Below are positions 31,386-39,563 of a DNA stretch of 64,000 bases, piece after piece (position 1 is the first letter of the stretch; each line of letters begins with the position of its first letter). The DNA lies in assembly GCF_008124765.1 (NCBI RefSeq), contig NZ_VNHS01000001.1, positions 744,001 through 808,000 on the forward strand, written 5' to 3'. The stretch is from Paenibacillus methanolicus (GTDB lineage: Bacteria; Bacillota; Bacilli; Paenibacillales; Paenibacillaceae). The translations under genes and the position numbers were made by a program. Below the pieces are notes generated by a model. It saw only the letters and a program-made list of their open reading frames with translations, searched no databases and was not told where the DNA came from.

Positions 31386-32252
31386 CTACCTCTCCAGCAG
31401 CGGCGTCATGTCGCGGATGACCGCGTTCATGGCATTCGCGCAATTCCCGTACATCCGCCTTGCTTCGTTGTTCTCCACGCTGAGCGCGAACAGCTCGAGA
31501 TCCGCTCCGCACTTCTTCAGCGTTGCCATCAGCACGGCTTTCGTCTGCGGCTCCGGCACTTGAACCTGATCATCGTATAAGTCCAAGTACAATTGATGCG
31601 CGGCATCCACCTGACCCAGGAACACGTTCTCGAGCAGAAAGCCCTGCTTCTCCAGCTCCGTATGCAGCCAGCCCCGGTTAAGTCCCATGGCGGCGAGCGG
31701 CTCGTCCAGTATGTTCCCGTCCATAATTACCGTCTGCGGCTCTTCTTCCGGGGCGACCTTGATGCCGAGCATGGCGGGCGTGAGCGGCTGATTCTCCTTC
31801 TTGAGCAATACGGACAGTTCGCCGCTCGCCTCCAGCGTCGCGAATTCGACGTCCGCCACGCGGAACACGCTCTTGGTCCGCAGCTGCTCGAGCAGTTCGT
31901 CCGCCGTATACCGTTCTTTCTTCAAATTGTCCTCGAGCACTTTGCCTTCCTTGATCAGCACCGTTCCTTTGCCTTCGAACCACTCCCGGAGCGTCTTGCT
32001 GCGCAGCGTGACCAATTCGCCGAGGAACGGGATGAAGAACCATACGGATAAGGCGACGATCCCGTGCAAATACGAGTTCTCCACGTCCGTGGACAGAAAG
32101 CCGGCGATTTCGCCTAGCGCGATGCCTGTCACATATTCGAAGAACGTCAGCTGCGAAATTTGCTTTTTGCCGAGAATGCGGGTGAGCACGAACAGCATCA
32201 CGACCGCGCCGAGCGAACGGAATAAAATATGAACCCAATTCTGGATGTCCAT
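31386..32252 (-). CDS. 2Duf protein: DUF421 membrane protein fused to DUF1657
   Basis: 288 residues from ATG at 32252, behind AGGAGG. Residues about 10-85 hold three membrane segments ('FRSLGAVVMLFVLTRILGKK' and 'FEYVTGIALGEIAGFLSTDV'), then the cytoplasmic YetF/DUF421 domain up to about 225 ('TVIMDGNILDEPLAAMGLNR'). The last 50 residues (LMATLKKCGADLELFALSVE) are a DUF1657 domain. This DUF421-DUF1657 combination is the 2Duf protein of spoVA-2mob operons, which raises spore heat resistance in Bacillus. Here it is the first gene of the spoVA operon. Confidence 0.88.
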   Translation of the reverse strand: MDIQNWVHILFRSLGAVVMLFVLTRILGKKQISQLTFFEYVTGIALGEIAGFLSTDVENSYLHGIVALSVWFFIPFLGELVTLRSKTLREWFEGKGTVLIKEGKVLEDNLKKERYTADELLEQLRTKSVFRVADVEFATLEASGELSVLLKKENQPLTPAMLGIKVAPEEEPQTVIMDGNILDEPLAAMGLNRGWLHTELEKQGFLLENVFLGQVDAAHQLYLDLYDDQVQVPEPQTKAVLMATLKKCGADLELFALSVENNEARRMYGNCANAMNAVIRDMTPLLER

Positions 32253-32305
32253 CCTGTCCTCCTGTCACCTCCTAACCACGCCCTTATTCTGCGCCCGATG
32301 TCCAG

Positions 32306-32335
32306 GAATATGAGAAAGTGGGATGAATTTATTCG
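32306..32335 (-). promoter_or_regulatory. Sigma-G type promoter of the 2Duf-spoVA operon
   Basis: On the minus strand CGAATA (-35), a 17-bp spacer and CATATTC (-10), close to the forespore sigma-G consensus (TGAATA and CATAMTA). It lies 54 bp before the 2Duf start. Confidence 0.6.
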
Positions 32336-32386
32336 GTCAGGTTGGGGATGTTAGTCGTTGGATATACGCGAAAGGAGGATGACGTC

Positions 32387-32593
32387 ATGACCGTTGCCAA
32401 TCAAGTGAAAACGACGCTCGCGTCGCTTAAGAGCGCGCAGGCCAGCCTCGAATCGTTCGCGCTCGCGACCCAGAACCAGGAAGCCAAGGATATGTACGCG
32501 CAAGCCGCGCAGCAAACGCAATCGATCGTCGATCAAGTCGCCGGCCGCGTCCAGCAGCTGGAGAACGAAGAGCCGCAATACAAAGGCTTCTAA
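32387..32593 (+). CDS. DUF1657 protein
   Basis: 68 residues from ATG 32387 with AAAGGAGG 8 bp upstream. The chain is one helical hairpin: 'VKTTLASLKSAQASLESFAL' and 'AKDMYAQAAQQTQSIVDQVA'. It matches the C-terminal domain of the 2Duf protein. Free DUF1657 proteins are typical of spoVA-2mob operons; here it is divergent from the operon, and the two share the 130-bp gap. It probably acts in the spore, perhaps by pairing with the 2Duf tail. Confidence 0.88.
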   Translation: MTVANQVKTTLASLKSAQASLESFALATQNQEAKDMYAQAAQQTQSIVDQVAGRVQQLENEEPQYKGF

Positions 32594-32749
32594 GGTAAGC
32601 GTCGGTAATCGTCCCAACGCGAAGAACCCGGACCACCTCGCGGTGATTCGGGTTCTTTTTGCATATACGGGGTAACGGCACAGTCAGATTGTCGCCTTGA
32701 ACGATACACTAATCGTATGGACCCTTGCAACTGTCGAAGGAGGCCGGAC

Positions 32750-33334
32750 ATGGCGAAATATTATACGAAAGACCGCGATATCGTCCATCACATCAATACG
32801 CTGCTGAATCCGAAGGCGCCCGTGCTTGATTTGGGGAGCGGCCTCGGCATCCTGCTGGAGCAATACCGTTCGCCGCTCATTGTCGCGCTCGATATCCACA
32901 GACCTTTTTTGGAAAATCGCTACTATACCTCGCCGCACATTATTCCGCTGCACGCCGACGCCCAGGACATCGACCGACTGTTCCTGCCGAAGACGTTCGG
33001 CATCGTGACGCTCATCGACGCAATCGAGCATTTCAACAAGGAAGCGGGTCTGATTCTGCTCCGCAAAGCCGAGCAGCTGGCGCGCGAGGGCATCATCGTG
33101 TTCACCCCGCGCGGTTTCTTCCCGCAGTCGGTCGACCACTACGGCCTGGAAGGCGATCGCTATCAATCGCACTATAGCGGCTGGGAGCCGGAAGAATTCG
33201 AGGCGCTCGGGTATGATGTGCTGGTCATGACAGAATTCCATGATGCGACCAATCAGTCGTTCGTCGAGAGCTTCGGGGCGGATCACCCGCCGATCGATGC
33301 GCTGCTGGCCTGGAAGAACCTCAAGCCGGACTAA
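32750..33334 (+). CDS. Class I SAM-dependent methyltransferase
   Basis: 194 residues from ATG 32750, AAGGAGG 6 bp upstream. Motif I is 'APVLDLGSGLGILLEQY' (about 23-39); 'IVALDIHRPFLE' binds the ribose; 'FGIVTLIDAIEHFNKEAGL' is motif II/post-II. The later 'VFTPRGFFPQSVDHYGLEGD' resembles small methyltransferases linked to glycosyl or spore genes. Substrate unknown. Its stop overlaps the stop of the convergent MFS gene by 4 bp. Confidence 0.85.
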   Translation: MAKYYTKDRDIVHHINTLLNPKAPVLDLGSGLGILLEQYRSPLIVALDIHRPFLENRYYTSPHIIPLHADAQDIDRLFLPKTFGIVTLIDAIEHFNKEAGLILLRKAEQLAREGIIVFTPRGFFPQSVDHYGLEGDRYQSHYSGWEPEEFEALGYDVLVMTEFHDATNQSFVESFGADHPPIDALLAWKNLKPD

Positions 33335-34518
33335 GCCGTCTGCGCCGCTTCGGGCTTCGGACGGAACAGCAATCCGAGCAGCCCGAACAGCAGGAATGCG
33401 CCGCCGAGCAGCATGAACACGCTATGGTCGGACACATACCGGATGCCGTATCCCCCGATGGACGGCCCGAGAATGCTCCCGATGCTGAAGTGGATCGAGG
33501 CGATCACGTTCGCCGTCGACAGAATCGGCTTGGGCAGAATGTCCGCCGCGTAGGCAAGTCCGAGCGAATAGAACGAGCCGACCAGCCCCCCGCCCGCGAC
33601 GAAGAGCGCGAACAGCGCGTATTCGTTCCCGCCGGCCAGCGGGACAAGGAAGAACGCCAGCGAACCCGCCAGCGCGCAGCCCATCAGCACGGGCTTGCGG
33701 CCGATCCGGTCGCTCAGCATGCCGAGCGGCAGTTGAAGAATCAAGCTGCCGATGCCGAACGACATCAAGAGCAACGATATCCAGCTCTGGGACAGATCGA
33801 TGCGCAATCCGTACAGCGGGAAGCTGCTGTTCATGGACGCTTCCATCAGTCCGTAGAGCAAGCTTGGGATAAGCACGAACCAGGCGAGCCGGTACGTGCG
33901 CGAGAACCGGTTCTGCGCGGCTTCCCCGCTTGGCGCGCGCTCCGGCGATTCGTTCGGAATACGCAGCAGCATCACGGCGACGATGAGGAAGAACAAGCCG
34001 ACGATCAAGAACGGCGCCGCTTCGCCGAGCGGCAGCAGGTTGATGCCGAGCGGCCCGATGCTGAAGCCGACGCCGTATGCCATGCCGTATAGCGAGATGT
34101 AGCGGCCTCTGCGGTCGGCCGGCGCGGAGCTGACGATCCACAGCTGGCTCGCATAGTGAAGCGAGCTATCGCCGATGCCGATCAGCAGCCGCAGAATGAA
34201 CCAAAACCAAAGCGCACCGCTGACGGGGAACAAGAGCATCGCCGCGGTCACGAGCAAAGCTCCGGTCAAGATGACGGGCTTGAAGCCGTATTTGCCGACC
34301 GGCTTCTCGATGAAGAACATCGTCGCGAATACGCCGATGTACAGCGCGGTCGAATTCATGCCGTTCATATCCGGCGAGATGCCCTGCCGCTCGAGCAGAA
34401 TCGATAAGAGCGGCAGCAGCAGCCCTTGGCTCGAGCCCGCCACGACGACGACGAGCAGCAGACATGCGAAACGATACGAGGCGGAAACTTGCGTTGATGC
34501 AGATCTAAGAAGCGACAA
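33331..34518 (-). CDS. MFS transporter
   Basis: About 395 residues if it starts at TTG 34518 (AAGGAG 11 bp upstream); the frame is open to 34575. Twelve membrane segments. 'GMLSDRIGRKPVLMGCALAG' is MFS motif A in the second half and 'WFILRLLIGIGDSSLHYASQ' is motif B-like. It resembles the YfkF/UMF-type drug or metabolite exporters of Bacillales. No regulator is adjacent, so the substrate is open. Confidence 0.85.
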   Translation of the reverse strand: MSLLRSASTQVSASYRFACLLLVVVVAGSSQGLLLPLLSILLERQGISPDMNGMNSTALYIGVFATMFFIEKPVGKYGFKPVILTGALLVTAAMLLFPVSGALWFWFILRLLIGIGDSSLHYASQLWIVSSAPADRRGRYISLYGMAYGVGFSIGPLGINLLPLGEAAPFLIVGLFFLIVAVMLLRIPNESPERAPSGEAAQNRFSRTYRLAWFVLIPSLLYGLMEASMNSSFPLYGLRIDLSQSWISLLLMSFGIGSLILQLPLGMLSDRIGRKPVLMGCALAGSLAFFLVPLAGGNEYALFALFVAGGGLVGSFYSLGLAYAADILPKPILSTANVIASIHFSIGSILGPSIGGYGIRYVSDHSVFMLLGGAFLLFGLLGLLFRPKPEAAQTA

Positions 34519-34609
34519 ACGGGATAACACTCCTTGCGACAAATAGAATAGAGTTGGAGACAGACATCTCATCATTGTAACGGAGAACGCATAAACCGTT
34601 CAAGGCCAA

Positions 34610-34669
34610 AAAAAAGCGAAAAGCAGAACAAAGCCGGAAGCAGACGATCGATCGTCTGCTTCCGGCTTT
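34610..34669 (-). terminator. Strong intrinsic terminator
   Basis: A perfect 40-bp palindrome (34630-34669, arms starting AAAGCCGGAAGCAGACGATC) with a run of eight T on the minus strand (34611-34618 region). It ends the glucosaminidase gene. Confidence 0.88.
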
Positions 34670-34753
34670 GCGTACTGCGCGTTATGTATGTCTTGTCTGT
34701 CGGCCTTGCTCTATGTATGAATGGAACGCGCCGGCTCGGCTTCGCCGGGGGTT

Positions 34754-35845
34754 CTATAATTTTCGATAGTCAGCTTTCATGATTTTGGTCACGAGACTCG
34801 GCCACTTCGGGTTGGCGGGACAATATTTGCGCGCGATTTTCTCAATCGTCGTATAACCCTTCCCGATATAGCTCTTGGAGATGAGCTGGCCGAACTTGCG
34901 GACACTGGCGCGTTTCGTTTCGAATTTGAGCGCTTTGTTGTATCGATCGCCGTCAATGGCGTTCAGGCCGAACAAATTGTTTTTGTTCTTCGCGATCTTG
35001 CTTTTTCCGTTGCCGCTCTCCAGCTTCATGACCGCGATGGTAAAGTAAGCGTTAATGCCGTATTCCGCTTCGATGGCCAGTATTTCCTCTTCCAATCCAT
35101 GCCCTTCCAGTGCGGTATTCTCGAAAATTTCGGCGATATGCGCGACGCTAAGCCCGGATACCGACTTCACCAGCGACTTCGGTTGACTCGGCTCGGATGG
35201 CTTGGCGGGCTTCACGGGGGCAAGACGCATGACGGCAGGCTTCGCCGGCGCGGCCTTGACCAGCATCGCATCCGTCTTGGTTACTGCGGCCGGGCGCTTC
35301 AGGACAGCCGCAGCCGTTTGCGCGGACGCTCCGACCGGTTTGGCGTAACCGCCGTGGACGTAGCCGCCGCCTTCCAGCCGCAGCCAACCTTTGTCCGTTA
35401 CTTTCTCGACGCGCAGCTCGGTGCCCTGCTTCACGGTGCCGAGAATCTTCGAGGTGCTGTACCCGTTCGCCCGCACGTTCAGATAATAGGCGGTCACGCG
35501 GTAGACGACGGGAGCGGCGGCAGCCGTCTTCGCGTTCAGCAGCGAAGGCTTTGCCGAGCTTGCAGCCGCTGTCGCGCCGGACGAGCTTGCGGCACGTCCC
35601 GCTTCCGCACGGGGCTGCGCGGCGGCTTGCGCCGAATTGGCGGTTGATGCGCCGAGGATGGCAGGCGCTTGCGCCGCATAGGACGTTGGCGCCGCCAAGG
35701 CGACGGGCCGAACCGCTTCGGACGAAACAATCGCTTCTTTCGAATTTACCCGGTTATGTGAGATTACGAAGGTCATGCCCATGGATAACAGCAATACGAC
35801 GCTAATCGCGCTTAAGAATGAGAAATGTAAACGCTTTTTACGCAA
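34754..35845 (-). CDS. SH3 domain and glucosaminidase-type wall hydrolase
   Basis: 363 residues from TTG at 35845 (AGAGGTG 6 bp upstream). An N-terminal anchor or signal lies at about 9-29. A low-complexity Ala/Pro region follows, then a bacterial SH3 domain at about 115-170 ('YYLNVRANGYSTSKILGTVK'), a second Pro/Lys linker, and a glucosaminidase-like domain from about 240 ('GINAYFTIAVMKLESGNGKS' with 'NNLFGLNA'). The Glu in 'KLESGNG' is the expected acid. It cuts glycan strands of the cell wall outside the membrane. Single gene. Confidence 0.88.
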   Translation of the reverse strand: MRKKRLHFSFLSAISVVLLLSMGMTFVISHNRVNSKEAIVSSEAVRPVALAAPTSYAAQAPAILGASTANSAQAAAQPRAEAGRAASSSGATAAASSAKPSLLNAKTAAAAPVVYRVTAYYLNVRANGYSTSKILGTVKQGTELRVEKVTDKGWLRLEGGGYVHGGYAKPVGASAQTAAAVLKRPAAVTKTDAMLVKAAPAKPAVMRLAPVKPAKPSEPSQPKSLVKSVSGLSVAHIAEIFENTALEGHGLEEEILAIEAEYGINAYFTIAVMKLESGNGKSKIAKNKNNLFGLNAIDGDRYNKALKFETKRASVRKFGQLISKSYIGKGYTTIEKIARKYCPANPKWPSLVTKIMKADYRKL

Positions 35846-36016
35846 GACTTTCACCTCTTCCATTAAGATTAGGTTACAGCTTACGGTTACATTTACTCAC
35901 TATACGCTCTTGTCCGTGGATATATGTTCACCATCGGTGCGACTTTTGGTAGCGCGTGGCAGATTTGGGGCGTCGAAAGTCAGGTCTGGCGCGTATTAGG
36001 GCGAACATTGGCCGAC

Positions 36017-36188
36017 TAAAGCTGATTGGTTTGCGTGCCCAATCCAAAGATTGGGCATGCAGCATTCAGCAACCATAAAGCTGATTGGTTTGCGTGCCCA
36101 ATCCAAAGATTGGGCATGCAGCATTCAGCAACCATAAAGCGGATTGGTTTGCGTGCCCAATCCAAAGATTGGGCATGCAGCATTCAGC
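36017..36188. repeat. Three tandem copies of a 59-bp hairpin repeat
   Basis: Unit starts at 36017, 36076 and 36135, with period 59. Each has AAAGC[T/G]GATTGGTTTGC, then the hairpin GCCCAATC-CAAA-GATTGGGC and ends GCAGCATTCAGC. Copy 3 differs from the others by one base in the first part. A single diverged copy in the opposite orientation is at 21719-21769. The stem has no T-tract. Confidence 0.85.
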
Positions 36189-36223
36189 GCGGCGCGCTTT
36201 TGCAATACAAGCCGAAATGGCAA

Positions 36224-36247
36224 AAAACCCGCGCAAAGGCGGGTTTT
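36224..36247 (-). terminator. Intrinsic terminator
   Basis: AAAACCCGC / GCGGGTTTT, symmetric, with A and T runs on both sides. It ends the small acidic protein gene at 36273-36473. Confidence 0.8.
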
Positions 36248-36272
36248 GGAGTCCTACTATGATCAATTAGCT

Positions 36273-36473
36273 CTAGCTCTTCTTGTAGCGGTTCTCGGGC
36301 AACTCCGGTAATTCAGGCAGTTCCGTCTCGGGAATTTCGGTTATTTCGCGCTGCTCGATCTCGCGATGTTCCTCGCGCACGATCTCCGGCTGCTTGTTGT
36401 CCGGCATTTCCGGAACGGACTTCGGATCGATCTCGGGTACCTTGTTCGTATCATACAACTGTGGTTGCGTCAT
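36273..36473 (-). CDS. Small acidic Pro/Glu-rich protein
   Basis: 66 residues from ATG at 36473, with AGGAGG upstream. It is mostly Glu, Pro, Ile and Lys, with 'EIPETELPELPELPENRYKK' at the end, so it is probably unfolded. No family recognised. Single gene with its own terminator. It could be a small spore or envelope protein, but there is no direct sign. Confidence 0.6.
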   Translation of the reverse strand: MTQPQLYDTNKVPEIDPKSVPEMPDNKQPEIVREEHREIEQREITEIPETELPELPELPENRYKKS

Positions 36474-36535
36474 GGACAACACCTCCTGTTTGATACGTAT
36501 TTACACGCATCGGAGGCAATCGAATCGCCCGGCGC

Positions 36536-36880
36536 TTATCCGAGATGCGCTTCGATCCGCGCGATGACGTCCTCCGGATCGTCGATCTGGAAGACGACCT
36601 TGGCGAAGTCATGGCCTTCCAACTCGATAACGACGACATCTTGGTGGTCCTCGTAGGAGACGAAGCACCAGCGACCATCGATCAGGAAGCGACCTTGACG
36701 AATATCCGCGATGGACGTGCCGACGCGGAACTGCAGCATCGACACTTTGAAATCCTCGAGCGCGATTCGTTTAATTTGCTTATATGGAATGCTCACCTCG
36801 CGCTTCAATGCGCCGACGCTCAGAAGACCCTTCAAATGAAGGACAACCTGCTCCGTACCGTATTCAATCGTTCTCGTCAT
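36536..36880 (-). CDS. PH-like domain protein
   Basis: 114 residues from ATG at 36880 with GGAGG upstream. Seven beta-strands and a final helix: 'YGTEQVVLHLKGLLSVGALK', 'VSIPYKQIKRIALEDFKVSM', 'GRWCFVSYEDHQDVVVIELE' and 'DDPEDVIARIEAHLG'. This matches bacterial PH-type domains (YvlB/YokE/bPH family), which bind lipids or proteins. No enzyme motif. Single gene. Confidence 0.7.
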   Translation of the reverse strand: MTRTIEYGTEQVVLHLKGLLSVGALKREVSIPYKQIKRIALEDFKVSMLQFRVGTSIADIRQGRFLIDGRWCFVSYEDHQDVVVIELEGHDFAKVVFQIDDPEDVIARIEAHLG

Positions 36881-37132
36881 GTTGAATCCCTCCGTTTCGT
36901 TGATGTCCTTAGGACGCGCAAGCAGCCGAGAATGTTCACTGGCCGCCAAAAATAAATTCTCCAGCTATCGAAGTTCAGTTCCAGCGACTAGCCATCGCGC
37001 TCCCGTCAAGTATCGCCTCTCTTTTGCGCGCGCCTCTACCCACCCCGTCCGGTTTCCCGTATAATAACGTATGTTCGGCTCAGGCTGGCACGGCCTGGCC
37101 TATTTGCCAAGAAGATAGGAGTCAACGCAATC

Positions 37133-38326
37133 ATGGATATTACGAACCTTCCCCTTGCGCTGATCGACGAAGACAAGGATCAGCCGCGTTACCAGTTTGG
37201 CGAAGAAGCGCTGCAGGAGCTGATGCGCAGCATCGAGGAGATTGGCCTGCTATCGCCGATCAAAGTCCGGGACACGGGCGACGGCCGTTATAAAATCATC
37301 TACGGCAACCGCCGCTATAAGGCGAGCGTCATGCTCGGCAAAGAGACGATTCCGTGCATCGTGACGGACGTAACGGACGAAACGGAAATCTACTTGGAGC
37401 AGATCGCCGAGAATTTGACGCGCGAAGGCTTCTCCCCGATCGAGGAGGCAGAGGCGTTCAATAAGCTGCTGAACGGCGGCAAGTTCAATAGTTCCGTCAA
37501 GTTCCTGGCGGGCAAGCTCGGCAAGACCGAAGCGTATATTAAGAACAAATGCGAGCTGTTGAAATTCGGCAAGGCGGTCAAGAAGCTGATCGTCAGCGGA
37601 ACGGAAATTCGCTCCGGCGTATTGACCGAGGATCAGCTCCTCCCTTTGAAGGATCTGCCGATGGAGCATCGCGACCCGCTCGCGCTCATCGTCGCTCGCG
37701 ACGCGCTGCCGGTTAGCGACGTCAAGCGAATCGCGAAGCTGTTCAAGGATAAGGAAATGTCCGACGCGACGAAGGACAAGCTGCTGTTCAAGAGCGGCCA
37801 TGAGCTGCTCGAGACGTGGGCCACCTTCGAGCAGAACAAGAAATACCGCGCCGAAGCGGCGAAAGCCAAAGCCGCCCAGGAAGAAGAGCGGCTGCGCAAA
37901 CAGCAGGAAGCGGCAGAGCTTGCGGCCGCGCAGGCGCAGGAACAGTCGAAGCAAGCGGCATCACAGCAGGCAGCGACGTCGGCCGCAGCGCAAGAAAACG
38001 GGATATCGGCTGTCGCGGCTTCCTCACCATCGCAACCGGTGATCGCCTCGCAGCCCGAGCTGCAATTCGGCGTTGCCAATCCCGCCGCGGCTGCGATATC
38101 GCCCGAATTGAGCGCGCTCAAAGCCAAGCTGGAGAAGACGCTTCAAGCCGCCGCATCCCAAGCGGCGGTCGCGGACGCCGAGCTTCGCGTGCTTGCCGGT
38201 CTGTCCGGCGATGAAGCGCTGGAACTGGCCACCCGGATCGACGAGCTGCTCCTTCGCCTGGAGACAAGCCGGCAAATCTGGACGAACGCGAAGGATGCGC
38301 TCTCCTCCGGCACGTTATCGTCCTAG
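37133..38326 (+). CDS. Solo ParB/Srx-domain protein
   Basis: 397 residues, ATG 37133. The N-terminal ParB domain is clear: 'IDEDKDQPRYQFGEEALQEL', 'IGLLSPIKVR' and the nucleotide-binding 'KIIYGNRRYKASVMLGKETI', with 'ENLTREGFSPIEEAEAF' of the KorB/ParB linker region, then a helix-turn-helix at about 115-140 ('AGKLGKTEAYIKNKCELL'). Residues 240-300 are a charged and Ala/Gln-rich coil; the tail is helical. There is no ParA beside it and no parS site was seen, so it is not the chromosome partition ParB. It may be a Noc-like or element-borne regulator. Confidence 0.85.
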   Translation: MDITNLPLALIDEDKDQPRYQFGEEALQELMRSIEEIGLLSPIKVRDTGDGRYKIIYGNRRYKASVMLGKETIPCIVTDVTDETEIYLEQIAENLTREGFSPIEEAEAFNKLLNGGKFNSSVKFLAGKLGKTEAYIKNKCELLKFGKAVKKLIVSGTEIRSGVLTEDQLLPLKDLPMEHRDPLALIVARDALPVSDVKRIAKLFKDKEMSDATKDKLLFKSGHELLETWATFEQNKKYRAEAAKAKAAQEEERLRKQQEAAELAAAQAQEQSKQAASQQAATSAAAQENGISAVAASSPSQPVIASQPELQFGVANPAAAAISPELSALKAKLEKTLQAAASQAAVADAELRVLAGLSGDEALELATRIDELLLRLETSRQIWTNAKDALSSGTLSS

Positions 38327-38354
38327 ACAAACGCGATACTCGCGCAACAACAAC

Positions 38355-38394
38355 AAAGCGTTCCCTCCGATAGCGGAGCGGAACGCTTTTTGTG
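38355..38394 (+). terminator. Intrinsic terminator
   Basis: AAAGCGTTCC (38355-38364) pairs with GGAACGCTTT (38380-38389), followed by T. It ends the ParB-like gene. Confidence 0.85.
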
Positions 38395-38407
38395 TTTGGA
38401 ACCCAAT

Positions 38408-39292
38408 TTAAGAAGTTAGAATAATAGCTTTGCTCTTCGAATCCCATTCGACTTGATACCCAAGCAATCCGGAGATGCCCCGCAGCGGAAGCATGATCGA
38501 TTCGTTCTCCCACCGGCTCGGATCGATGGCGACGGCCTCGCCGTCGACGTAGGCTTTGCTTTCGCCCGGCACGTACGTAATGACCCGGCCTGCGATCGTT
38601 GCCGTCGCGGTCCGCGTCGCTTCATCCCAGACCACGGTCGCGCCGAGAATCTCAAAGCACTCGCGCATCGGCATGTAGATACGGCTGTTCGCGTTCAGCA
38701 GCTGCCGTTCCAGCGGCACTTCCGCGCCGTTCACGACGAGCGTCCCGTCGAACCGCTGCACGCCGAGCGCGTAGCCGTGCTTGATCGCCAGCTCCTCGAA
38801 CGACAGCTTCGAGGACGTGATGAACGCGACCGTCCCGGTCTTGATTTCCCCGAACAACCAATGAATGTCGTCGTTGTACATGCGGATACAGCCCGCACTG
38901 ACGTATTTGCCGATCGACTTCTTGTTGTTGTTGCCATGGATCGCATAGGTCGTTCCCTTCGTTCCGTTCACGTCCAGGCCTAGCCATCGGTCGCCGAGCG
39001 GGTTGGCGGGATCGCCGCCCGGGATATGCTCCTTATAATAAGGGCGGTTCTTAATCTTGTTGACGATCTTGAAGCTGCCCTCGGGCGTCAAGCTCGGGGT
39101 CTTGCCGGTCGCGACGCGAAACTCCTTCACCAGCTCGCCGCCGCTGAAATACGCCAGTTTGTTCGTCTTCTTGTTGACGATGATGAGATCCTCCTGCGCG
39201 GAACCAGCTTGGGCGGCAGCCGGGAACATCGCCGCGCAGCACACGAGCATCGCTATCATCACCATTACCCATTTGCGTGTAAACGGATGCAA
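38408..39292 (-). CDS. L,D-transpeptidase (YkuD) with copper-amine-oxidase-type domain
   Basis: 294 residues from TTG at 39292. Signal peptide at 1-27 (ends AAAQA-GSA). The YkuD domain spans about 30-165: 'LIIVNKKTNKLAYFSGGELV', 'TPEGSFKIVNKIKNRPYYKE', and the active site 'YAIHGNNNKKSIGKYVSAGCIRM' (given in two parts around His and Cys, residues about 118-140). The last 90 residues are a Cu_amine_oxidN1-like domain ('NSRIYMPMRECFEILGATVV'), a common Paenibacillus wall or substrate binding module. It makes 3-3 cross-links or attaches proteins in the wall. Confidence 0.92.
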   Translation of the reverse strand: MHPFTRKWVMVMIAMLVCCAAMFPAAAQAGSAQEDLIIVNKKTNKLAYFSGGELVKEFRVATGKTPSLTPEGSFKIVNKIKNRPYYKEHIPGGDPANPLGDRWLGLDVNGTKGTTYAIHGNNNKKSIGKYVSAGCIRMYNDDIHWLFGEIKTGTVAFITSSKLSFEELAIKHGYALGVQRFDGTLVVNGAEVPLERQLLNANSRIYMPMRECFEILGATVVWDEATRTATATIAGRVITYVPGESKAYVDGEAVAIDPSRWENESIMLPLRGISGLLGYQVEWDSKSKAIILTS

Positions 39293-39563
39293 AAAGCCCT
39301 CTCACTCCTCTCGATTATTCGACACCATTCTTGAATTTCAACGATAATCAATATATTGTCATTTACGTTCTCTTACGACAGTTCGGTCGCTAAAGAAACG
39401 TTAAACTTTATCCGCCGCGCGAGGCGAACGCAAAGAACCGCCAGGCGTTTAAGCTCCTGACGGTCGAGGACTTGTCTATGTTGCAAGCATTTGCCAATAA
39501 ATTGAGACGGTTTGTCCAATATCGGTCTCGATAAGGTTTGAGGCGCGACGTCGTTGCTCGTTA

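Noticed and set aside
36017-36188. CRISPR array
   Set aside because: Period is 59 bp, but the units are identical along almost their full length, there are no unique spacers, and no cas genes are near.
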